Positions 1 through 6,767 of a stretch of DNA of 64,000 bases are shown in pieces. The notes under the pieces are model-generated. The model was given only the letters and a program-made list of their open reading frames with translations. It had not been told where the DNA came from and ran no database searches. This stretch comes from Oscillospiraceae bacterium (lineage in GTDB: Bacteria; Bacillota; Clostridia; Oscillospirales; SIG519), in the NCBI GenBank assembly GCA_015067255.1, contig SVMS01000006.1:1-64000 (forward strand), read 5' to 3'. Numbering within the stretch: position 1 is the stretch's first letter; the number at the start of each line of letters is the position of its first letter. A program made the translations under genes and the position numbers.

Positions 1-28
1 AATTATAACAGAAATGCCGAATAATATT

Positions 29-57
29 TTGAATTACGCTTGAAAATATGGTATAAT
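29..57 (+). promoter_or_regulatory. Sigma-A type promoter upstream of the Y-family polymerase gene
   Basis: A TTGAAT box (29-34) and a perfect TATAAT box (52-57) are separated by 17 bases. The promoter points at the truncated polymerase gene. A copy of TTCGGCATTA follows at about 63 and again at 82, and the inverse TGCCGAATAAT lies at 15-25. The promoter may therefore belong to a small inserted element rather than to the original gene. Confidence 0.6.
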
Positions 58-97
58 TAAATTATTCGGCATTACTTTACTTTCGGCATTATTCAGG

Positions 98-120
98 AAA
101 AGCCGAATTCGGCTTTTTTT
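98..120 (+). terminator. Perfect palindrome plus T-run directly in front of the polymerase gene
   Basis: GCCGAATTCGGC (102-113) is a perfect 12-base palindrome, extended by AAAA on the left and TTTT on the right and ending in a run of seven T. It has the form of an intrinsic terminator and sits between the promoter and the open frame. It could attenuate transcription or be the edge of an inserted sequence. The sequence upstream of about 119 does not encode the N-terminus expected for this protein family. Confidence 0.5.
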
Positions 121-1582
121 GAAGTCTTTCTACGCCTCTGTGGAATGTGTTGAAAGAGGTCTTGACCCGCTGACAACAAACTTACTTGTTGCCGATGTTT
201 CCAAAACAGAAAAAACTATCTGCCTTGCGGTCACGCCAAGCCTTAAGGCGCACGGAATATCGGGACGTGCAAGGCTGTTTGAAGCAGTCAGTCAGGTTAA
301 GGCTGCCAATGCAAAGAGAAAGGCAAGGCTCAAGGGTGAAGATTTTACAGGCTCCTCCTACGATGACAAGGAGCTTAAGAAAAATCTCTTTCTCGCAATA
401 GATTATATTGCGGCTCCGCCGAGAATGTCTTTATACCGTGAATGCAGTTCAAAAATTGTTGCCACATATTTAAAATATGTTTCCATAGAGGATATTTTTC
501 CCTATAGCATTGATGAGGTCTTCATTGATGCCACTCATTATCTTGACACCTACAAAATGAATGCCCACGATTTTGCCACAATGCTTATAAAGGATGTGCT
601 TGAAACTTACGGTGTAACTGCAACGGCAGGCATAGCTGAAAATATGTATCTGTGTAAGGTTGCTTTGGATATTACAGCAAAACATATTCCCCCTGATAAA
701 GACGGGGTACGAATTGCCTCTCTTGATATGATGAGCTATCGCAGAACCCTTTGGACACATACAGATCTGACTGACTTCTGGATGGTTGGAAGCGCAACGG
801 CAAAAAGACTCAGGAAGCTTGGACTTTATACAATGGGTGATATTGCCCGTTGCTCACTTGACAACGAAGAAATTCTCTATAAAGAGTTTGGCAAAAATGC
901 CGTATTTCTCATTGATCAGGCGTGGGGCTGGGAGCCTGTTGACATTTCGAGCATCAAAGCATACAGACCTGAATTTACAAGCACAAGCTCAGGACAGGTA
1001 TTGACGCGTCCCTACACCTATGATGAAACACGGATTATTATCTTGGAAATGGTTGATAAGATTGTTTTATCGCTTGTTGAAAAGGGTTTAACAACCGACC
1101 AGGTTGTCCTGACCGTTGGATATGATGTTAAAAATCTGACAGATTCAAAACGCAGAGCAGAATATAAAGGAGAAATTACAACAGACCATTACGGCAGACA
1201 GATACCAAAGCATGCCAGAGGCACAGCCAACATGGGCAGGCACACCTCCTCCACAAAGCTTATTACAGAGAAAACTGTAGAATTGTTTGAACGTATTTCA
1301 GACAAAAATCTGCTGATACGCAGACTTACAATTACTGCAAATCATCTGTTGACCGAAAAAGAGGCAGAAGAAGCTGCCGTTTCTGAACAGCTCACTCTTT
1401 TTGAAACTCCCGAAGCTTTATTGCAAAGAGATACAGAAGAAAAACGAGAAAAGCGTATGCAAAAGGCAATGCTTGATATAAAAAACCGCTTTGGACCCAA
1501 TGCAATTATGAAAGCTACAAGCTATCAGGATGCCGCAACCGGCATTGAAAGAAATCAATCAATCGGAGGTCACAAAGGTTAA
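119..1582 (+). CDS. UmuC/DinB-like Y-family DNA polymerase, N-terminus missing
   Basis: This is a translesion DNA polymerase of the Bacillus YqjW/UvrX type, which copies damaged templates. The frame begins LKSFYASVE (first residues), continues through the palm motif SIDEVF (about residue 130), which supplies the second and third acidic ligands, and ends in a little-finger domain. Relatives start M-x(6-12)-C-I-D-[LM]-K/R-SFYASVE, where that Asp binds catalytic metal. Here the residues before LKSF are R-L-F, there is no ATG, and the only start is TTG at 119. The first strand and one catalytic Asp are therefore lost, replaced by a palindrome. The yolD-like gene follows after one base, as in Bacillus yqjW-yqjX. 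The family is certain; activity is doubtful, and the gene may be a pseudogene. Confidence 0.8.
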   Translation: MKSFYASVECVERGLDPLTTNLLVADVSKTEKTICLAVTPSLKAHGISGRARLFEAVSQVKAANAKRKARLKGEDFTGSSYDDKELKKNLFLAIDYIAAPPRMSLYRECSSKIVATYLKYVSIEDIFPYSIDEVFIDATHYLDTYKMNAHDFATMLIKDVLETYGVTATAGIAENMYLCKVALDITAKHIPPDKDGVRIASLDMMSYRRTLWTHTDLTDFWMVGSATAKRLRKLGLYTMGDIARCSLDNEEILYKEFGKNAVFLIDQAWGWEPVDISSIKAYRPEFTSTSSGQVLTRPYTYDETRIIILEMVDKIVLSLVEKGLTTDQVVLTVGYDVKNLTDSKRRAEYKGEITTDHYGRQIPKHARGTANMGRHTSSTKLITEKTVELFERISDKNLLIRRLTITANHLLTEKEAEEAAVSEQLTLFETPEALLQRDTEEKREKRMQKAMLDIKNRFGPNAIMKATSYQDAATGIERNQSIGGHKG

Positions 1583-1583
1583 T

Positions 1584-2021
1584 ATGACTAAAAAGTTTCC
1601 ATATGAAGATATTATCAATATTCCGCGCCACGTTTCCCCAAAATACTCACAGCCGACAATGATGGACCGTGCAGCACGCTTTCATCCCTTTGCGGCTATT
1701 GACGGATATGAGGAAATGGTGCTTGAAGAAGCCCGTGTTACCGAGGATTATATCGAGCTTGAGGAAGGAACTTTGGCTTTGCTCAATAAAAAGCTGAATA
1801 TTATTCAGAATTTTATTGACAAAAAACCGACGGTTAAAATAACCTATTTTGAACCTGACGATAAAAAATCGGGTGGCGCTTATATCAATATAACGGGTAC
1901 AGTTAAGTGTATTGATAAATATAAACAGCTTATCATCATGAGCGATGGCAAGAAAATCAAAATCAAGGATATTTATAATATTGAGAGTGATTTGTTTTAT
2001 TCCCAAGGTTTAGAAGATTAA
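1584..2021 (+). CDS. YolD-like protein
   Basis: A 145-residue protein with the YolD-family layout: an N-terminal motif around SQPTMMDRAARFHPFAAIDGY, then a five-strand small barrel (about residues 85-140) with TVKITYFEP and GTVKCIDKYKQLIIMSDG. YolD proteins are encoded next to Y-family polymerases in Firmicutes and are thought to act as UmuD-like partners; the mechanism is not settled. The start is the ATG at 1584, one base past the polymerase stop, with AAAGG five bases upstream. A longer in-frame reading into the polymerase gene has no matching ribosome site. If the polymerase is dead, this gene is probably an orphan. Confidence 0.8.
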   Translation: MTKKFPYEDIINIPRHVSPKYSQPTMMDRAARFHPFAAIDGYEEMVLEEARVTEDYIELEEGTLALLNKKLNIIQNFIDKKPTVKITYFEPDDKKSGGAYINITGTVKCIDKYKQLIIMSDGKKIKIKDIYNIESDLFYSQGLED

Positions 2022-2096
2022 CTTTTAATTTCAGTGAATGTATCAGCCTTTAATTGACAATAATAATTACAAAATTATTGTCATGGGGGCTTTGTT

Positions 2097-2870
2097 ATGC
2101 AATTCGGCAAGGTTGAAATCTGCGGGGTAAATACTTCCAAATTAAAGGTTCTTTCAAACGAAGAAAAGAAACAGCTTCTTTTGAAAATAAAGCAAGGAGA
2201 CACTTTGGCAAGAGAAGAATTTGTAAACGGCAATTTAAAGCTTGTTTTATCTGTAGTTCAGAAATTTGCAGGCCGTGGCGAAAGTATGGACGATTTGTTT
2301 CAGGTGGGCTGTATCGGGCTTATAAAGGCAATAGACAATTTTGATTTATCCCAAAACGTGTTTTTTTCAACCTATGCAGTACCGATGATTATAGGTGAAA
2401 TACGCAGATATTTAAGGGATAACAACACAATAAGAGTAAGCCGTTCAATGAGAGATACCGCCTATAAGGCTCTGTGCGTTAAAGAAAAAATGACAAATGC
2501 AAATTTCAAGGAGCCGACTGTTGAGGAAATTGCAAGGGAACTGGACCTTCCCAGAGAGGAAATAATTATAGCTTTAGACTCTATTGTGGACCCCGTTTCC
2601 CTGTATGACCCTGTTTACAATGACGGAAGCGATGCAATTTACGTTATGGACCAGATAAAAAGCACAGCCGAAAATGACGATAACTGGCTTGATGAAATAA
2701 CAATCAAAGAAGCTATAGATTCTTTGGGAGAAAGAGAAAAAAGAATTTTAAATCTTCGCTTTTTCAAAGGGCTTACGCAGACAGAGGTTGCCAAAGAAAT
2801 AGGAATTTCTCAGGCGCAGGTCAGCCGTCTTGAGAAAAATGCTATAGATAAAATAAAAGAAAACAGATAA
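2097..2870 (+). CDS. sigG: RNA polymerase sigma-G factor, late forespore
   Basis: A sporulation sigma factor that directs late forespore genes after engulfment. The 257 residues align along their whole length with Bacillus SigG (about 260). The N-terminal KVEICGVNTSKL block is typical of SigG and separates it from SigF. Region 2 carries DDLFQVGCIGL and FSTYAVPMIIGEIRRYLRD; region 4 ends in a helix-turn-helix with TQTEVAKEIGISQAQVSRLEK. A GGGGG ribosome site lies nine bases before the ATG. In Bacillus, sigG follows sigE; here neither spoIIGA nor sigE is adjacent. It shows that the organism makes endospores. Confidence 0.95.
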   Translation: MQFGKVEICGVNTSKLKVLSNEEKKQLLLKIKQGDTLAREEFVNGNLKLVLSVVQKFAGRGESMDDLFQVGCIGLIKAIDNFDLSQNVFFSTYAVPMIIGEIRRYLRDNNTIRVSRSMRDTAYKALCVKEKMTNANFKEPTVEEIARELDLPREEIIIALDSIVDPVSLYDPVYNDGSDAIYVMDQIKSTAENDDNWLDEITIKEAIDSLGEREKRILNLRFFKGLTQTEVAKEIGISQAQVSRLEKNAIDKIKENR

Positions 2871-2876
2871 ACTTTT

Positions 2877-2997
2877 GAGGCACTCTTCCTTACGAAGAGT
2901 GCCTCAGCTATATTCGCCTTACGGCGAGCGATATTGCTTCGCAGTGATATTATGCTTCGCATAGCTATATTGTCCTTCGGACAGCTAAGGGCGAAAT
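2877..2997 (+). repeat. Hairpin array A (GATAT-spaced mini-palindromes)
   Basis: A strong 12-bp hairpin (GAGGCACTCTTC, loop CTTAC, 2877-2905) just after sigG is followed by four short hairpins with unrelated stems: TCGCC/GGCGA, TGC/GCA, TATGC/GCATA and TGTCC/GGACA. Their loops are TTAC or TTC. Spacers are GCTATAT, GCGATAT, GTGATAT, GCTATAT, all of the form G-C/T-T/G-ATAT. The first hairpin may stop sigG transcription, although no T-run follows. All spacers are in one orientation, unlike arrays B, C and D. Confidence 0.8.
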
Positions 2998-3100
2998 TGG
3001 CTTGTTATGTGCTTTTTTTAAATCCCTTTTTGTTGCTTTTGCACTTTTTTTGTGTTGGAATTTTATACAAAACATATAGTATGTATTTTTAACAAATCTA

Positions 3101-3129
3101 TTGAAAATTTTGAAGATTTGTTGTATAAT
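3101..3129 (+). promoter_or_regulatory. Sigma-A promoter for the EF-G-like gene
   Basis: TTGAAA (3101-3106), a 17-base spacer and TATAAT (3124-3129), 44 bases before the chosen start codon. It indicates vegetative expression independent of sigG upstream. Confidence 0.75.
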
Positions 3130-3172
3130 TAATTGGTAAACTTTATTATACCCATATGAAAGGATGAACACT

Positions 3173-5242
3173 ATGAAATTCTACCCCACCGAAAAAATCA
3201 GAAATGTTGCCCTGTTGGGACAGGGACACAGCGGAAAGACCGCTTTTGCAGAAGCTATGTTGTATATTACTAAAGCAACAGACAGATTGGGAAAGGTTGC
3301 CGACGGAACAACCGCTTCCGATTTTGATTCTGAAGAAATAAACAGAAAAATTTCTATTTCCACATCTGTAATTCCCGTTGAGCATGACGGATATAAAATC
3401 AACTTTTTGGACACTCCCGGATATTTTGATTTTGAGGGTGAGGTAATCGAGGGCGTTCGCCCTGCAGACAGCGCAATTATCGTTGTTTCAGGAAAATCGG
3501 GTATTGCCGTAGGTACCGATAAGGCTGTTAAGCTTACCGATATAAAGCATATCCCGAAAGCCTTCTTCATCTCAAAGCTTGACGAAGAAAACGCTGACTA
3601 TTTTAAAATTTTACAAAGCCTTAAGGATAAATACGGCGTACACGTATGCGCTTTGAATATTCCCTTGATTGAAAACGGAGTTATTAAGGGTATTCTTAAT
3701 GTTGTTGATATGATAGCCAGAGTTTATGACGAAAAGGGCAACAGAATAGTTGTAAACGTGCCCGACTCTTTAAAAGCCTTAGCCGAAGAGTACCGTGCCG
3801 CATTGGACGAGGCTATTGCCGAAACCGATGACGAGCTAATGGAAAAATTCTTCGCAGGCGAGAAATTTACCGATGAGGAAACTAAAAAGGGCGTGCGTTT
3901 AGGCATAAGCACAGGAACTCTTATTCCCGTTTTATGCGGCTCTTCTTCAACCTTTGTCGGCTTAGGCTCTGCTCTTGAAGCTATAACTGAGTTTTTCCCC
4001 GACCCCTCCATTTACACAGAGAGAGCTATGGCGGCAGCTCAGCAGCTTGAAATTGATGTTGAAACCGATTCTCCCACAAGCCTTTTGGTTTTCAAAACAG
4101 TTGCCGACCCATTTGTAGGAAAAATGTCCTACTTTAAGGTTGTAAGCGGAAATGCTACATCAGGTCAGTCCCTTTATAATTCAAGAACGGGAAATATTGA
4201 AAAATTAGGCCATATTTTCTACGTAAGAGGTAAAAAACAGGTAGAAACAGATAAAATAGGCGCAGGTGATATCGGCGTTGTAACAAAGCTTTCCGAAACA
4301 ATTACAGGAGATACTCTTTGCGATCCTGCAAGAAAGCTTACCTTTAAGGGCCTTAAATTCCCCACTCCCTGTCTTTCAATGGCAGTTGTTCCCGCCGCTA
4401 AGGGCGACGAGGAAAAAATCTCCGCAGGTATGAAAAAGCTTGCAGAAGAGGATTTGACCTTTACTCTTAAAAATAATACCGAAACAAAACAGATGGTTAT
4501 TACCGGAATGGGCGAAATGCATATAGACGTGCTTGTTTCAAAGCTTAAGAACAAATTCGGTACAGGCGTATCTCTGATAGCTCCTAAGGTTGCATACAGA
4601 GAGGCAATCCGTAAAAAAGTAAAGGTAGAGGGCAAGCACAAGAAGCAATCGGGCGGTCACGGTCAGTACGGTCACGTCTGGATTGAATTTGAGCCCTGTA
4701 TGGAAAACGAAGGCCTTACCTTTGAAGAGAAGATTTTCGGTGGCTCAGTGCCTAAGAATTTCCACCCTGCAGTTGAAAAGGGATTACAGGAATGTATGTC
4801 AAAGGGTGTTTTGGCAGGCTATCCCGTTGTAAATCTTAAGGCTACTTTGGTAGACGGCTCATATCACGATGTTGACTCTTCGGAAATGGCGTTTAAGGTT
4901 GCTGCTTCCCTTGCCTTCAAGGCAGGACTTACAGCCGCAAATCCCGTACTCTTAGAGCCGATAGGAAACCTTTCAGTTATCGTTCCCGACAGCCTTATGG
5001 GTGACGTTATAGGCGACCTTAACAAGCGTAGAGGTCACGTTATGGGAATGAGCCCCACCAACGAGGGCACTCAGATAATAGAGGCTCAGGTTCCTATGTC
5101 AGAGATGCACGATTACGCAATTGATTTGCGCTCTATGACAAGAGGCGCAGGAAGCTTTACCTTTGAGTTTGCTTGCTATCAGGACGCTCCTGCAAACGTT
5201 GCGCAAAAGGTTATAGCAGAATCACAAAAAGAACAGGAATAA
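3173..5242 (+). CDS. Elongation factor G-like GTPase (EF-G paralogue)
   Basis: A translational GTPase with the full EF-G domain order over 689 residues. G1 is GQGHSGKT (residues 16-23) and G3 is DTPG (80-83). G4 reads SKLD where canonical EF-G has NKxD, so it belongs to the divergent EF-G-like group found beside a normal fusA in many Firmicutes. Domain IV has the HKKQSGGHGQYGHV segment and the C-terminal domain ends TRGAGSFTFEF. The cellular role of these paralogues is not established; I would not call it the main translocase. The start was set at the ATG at 3173: AAAGG lies about ten bases before it, whereas the ATG at 3164 touches that site. A strong promoter precedes it and a terminator follows. 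Confidence 0.88.
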   Translation: MKFYPTEKIRNVALLGQGHSGKTAFAEAMLYITKATDRLGKVADGTTASDFDSEEINRKISISTSVIPVEHDGYKINFLDTPGYFDFEGEVIEGVRPADSAIIVVSGKSGIAVGTDKAVKLTDIKHIPKAFFISKLDEENADYFKILQSLKDKYGVHVCALNIPLIENGVIKGILNVVDMIARVYDEKGNRIVVNVPDSLKALAEEYRAALDEAIAETDDELMEKFFAGEKFTDEETKKGVRLGISTGTLIPVLCGSSSTFVGLGSALEAITEFFPDPSIYTERAMAAAQQLEIDVETDSPTSLLVFKTVADPFVGKMSYFKVVSGNATSGQSLYNSRTGNIEKLGHIFYVRGKKQVETDKIGAGDIGVVTKLSETITGDTLCDPARKLTFKGLKFPTPCLSMAVVPAAKGDEEKISAGMKKLAEEDLTFTLKNNTETKQMVITGMGEMHIDVLVSKLKNKFGTGVSLIAPKVAYREAIRKKVKVEGKHKKQSGGHGQYGHVWIEFEPCMENEGLTFEEKIFGGSVPKNFHPAVEKGLQECMSKGVLAGYPVVNLKATLVDGSYHDVDSSEMAFKVAASLAFKAGLTAANPVLLEPIGNLSVIVPDSLMGDVIGDLNKRRGHVMGMSPTNEGTQIIEAQVPMSEMHDYAIDLRSMTRGAGSFTFEFACYQDAPANVAQKVIAESQKEQE

Positions 5243-5259
5243 AAAAGAATACAAAAAAT

Positions 5260-5294
5260 GCGAGTGCAGTGTTACATACTGCACTCGCTTTATT
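5260..5294 (+). terminator. Intrinsic terminator after the EF-G-like gene
   Basis: GCGAGTGCAG (5260-5269) pairs perfectly with CTGCACTCGC (5279-5288) and is followed by TTTATTTT. Confidence 0.9.
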
Positions 5295-5323
5295 TTGTAA
5301 AGATAACAAAGTTCATAAGTTTA

Positions 5324-5632
5324 TCACTTTTTCATTTTCTTTGCTACAGAAATGAGAACTTTCAAATCATCTTCTGAAAAATATTTCACTGTATCATTAA
5401 GTTCGTGAATAAGTATAGGCTCATTGATTTCGGTATCAAAAAATTCTTTTGGGGTAACACCTAAATACTCGCAAATTGAAAGGAATTCAGAAACCGAAGG
5501 AAGATTACGTCCCGAAGAAATACTTTGAATATAGTTTTTACTCCGTCCCAAATCGGTACTCATTTTATATTCGGAAACATTTTTTCTAATTCTCAAAACA
5601 GAAATTCTTTCTCTGATGAAAGAAGCATCCAT
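5324..5632 (-). CDS. XRE-family helix-turn-helix regulator
   Basis: A 102-residue DNA-binding protein of the Cro/C1 type. The helix-turn-helix lies at about residues 20-45 (EYKMSTDLGRSKNYIQSISS), followed by the usual SVSEFLSICEYLGVTPKEFF helix pair. The C-terminal tail is acidic, then lysine-rich, and has no further known domain. The ATG at 5632 is preferred over an in-frame GTG nine bases upstream, because that GTG lies inside the ribosome site GAGGTGA. It is transcribed away from the following lipoprotein gene. Its target is not evident, and nothing nearby identifies it as phage-derived. Confidence 0.85.
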   Translation of the reverse strand: MDASFIRERISVLRIRKNVSEYKMSTDLGRSKNYIQSISSGRNLPSVSEFLSICEYLGVTPKEFFDTEINEPILIHELNDTVKYFSEDDLKVLISVAKKMKK

Positions 5633-5777
5633 ACTTATCACCTCACGATAATATTTTATACTATTTTAAAAGGGAATATTCCCATTTCGCCTACTGATTT
5701 ATATTGCATTTTCCCATTTAAAATGTTATTATGATTATAATATAGCTATTTTTGGTGTTATCGGATGGTGCGAGAAT

Positions 5778-6439
5778 ATGAAAAAAGTATATGTTTTATT
5801 TTTATATATTATTATTTTGTTTTTGCTGACAGGATGTTATTCGGGATTGAAATCAGAGACAGCAAAAGGAAATCAAAAACAAGAAACAAAAAATATCTTT
5901 TATATCAAGCCCGATAAAACAGAATTACAAAAATTGTTATACAAAGCTAAAAAATTGATAAAAACAAATTTACAACTAAGTCTGCTAAAAAATTAAAAAT
6001 TGTAATTTTTTCTGTAACACAAACCATAAACAATCAGATTTCCACACAAAACGATATTAATATAGCTTACAAAACATTACAATCTGCAGTTGATAATATG
6101 GTCAAAGCAACAAAAGGAATTTATCAAATAAATTGTTCTCTTGACTGTATATCAATAAATCACGTGGGTGATGATTGGATAGAAGAAATTACATACAACG
6201 AAAAGTCAATTGAAGATGGAGATATAATAATTGCATCTCTAAAGGACGATATTACAATCATAGGAAAAGTAATAGAAAATGATAATATTCCTGATTATGG
6301 CAGCAGTTCAGTAACTATATCAGTTTCAGGAGGCGAAAAAACAACGCAGTTTTATGTGAAAGAAAACAGAGGAAGATACGCAGGCAATTCAGCTGTTTGG
6401 GAATTAAACTGTTCTGTTAAACTTTTAGAAAGAGTGTAA
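5778..6439 (+). pseudogene. FIVAR-domain lipoprotein, interrupted by a frameshift
   Basis: The first part (5778-5996) has a lipoprotein signal peptide ending in the lipobox LTGC, then a Lys/Gln-rich linker. After LYKAKK the frame runs to a stop, but one frame over the protein continues as KIDKNKFTTKSAKKL, then ISTQNDINIAYKTLQSAVD. That is the pattern of a FIVAR domain (surface and carbohydrate-linked proteins). It then runs through a small beta-rich C-terminal domain (GDDWIEEITYNEKSIEDGD, GSSSVTISVSGGEK) to 6439. Adding one base to the A6 run at 5949-5954 restores a continuous product of about 220 residues. The cause may be mutation, slippage or a sequencing error. The intact form would be an exported, membrane-anchored protein of unknown role. 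Confidence 0.75.
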
Positions 6440-6527
6440 GAACCTGACCCGCCTACGCATTAAAAATGCGTGGCAGGTACCCCAGAACCTTGTTGTTCTC
6501 ACAATAAGAACCTGACCCGCCTACGCA
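6438..6527. repeat. Two copies of a 22-base direct repeat
   Basis: AAGAACCTGACCCGCCTACG followed by CA occurs at 6438-6459 and again, identical, at 6506-6527. Between them, TGCGTGGCAGGT (6468-6479) is a partial inverse copy. The GC-rich repeats stand out in AT-rich surroundings. The 328 bases between the lipoprotein and the surface-protein gene hold only this repeat and the hairpins listed next; I see no gene. Confidence 0.8.
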
Positions 6528-6642
6528 GAGAATATATTTTTGATAACTCTTTAAAAATATTGTGCACCATTGAGTCAAAACTACCGTGATTACCAACAGA
6601 GAATTTGTTAAGAAATAAAATAACTTCTGATAAATAATACAA

Positions 6643-6677
6643 GGACACAGAATAATGTTGTTCGGTGTCCCTTTTTT
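6643..6677 (+). terminator. Intrinsic terminator, rightward
   Basis: GGACACAGAA (6643-6652) pairs with TTCGGTGTCC (6661-6670) with one mismatch and is followed by C and six T. It is the likely end of the lipoprotein transcript. A further 10-bp inverted repeat, TATAACGAAA (6679-6688) and TTTCGTTATA (6710-6719), lies just beyond. Confidence 0.75.
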
Positions 6678-6722
6678 ATATAACGAAAACCATACGACTA
6701 TTGCAGAGCTTTCGTTATACAA

Positions 6723-6753
6723 AAAGGGAAGGTTCAGATTGAACCTTCCCTTT
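6723..6753 (-). terminator. Terminator of the surface-protein gene (bidirectional form)
   Basis: AAAGGGAAGGTTCA (6723-6736) and TGAACCTTCCCTTT (6740-6753) form a perfect 14-bp stem with a three-base loop, flanked by A-runs and T-runs. It lies 15 bases past the stop of the leftward surface-protein gene. Confidence 0.9.
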
Positions 6754-6767
6754 AATTTTTATTTGGC

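Noticed and set aside
470-760. Leftward open frame inside the polymerase gene
   Set aside because: It lies antisense to a recognised protein and reads as low-quality Cys/His/Ile-rich sequence.
5324-6439. XRE regulator plus lipoprotein as a prophage remnant
   Set aside because: No integrase, attachment repeat, tail or lysis gene nearby; a lone XRE gene is not enough.
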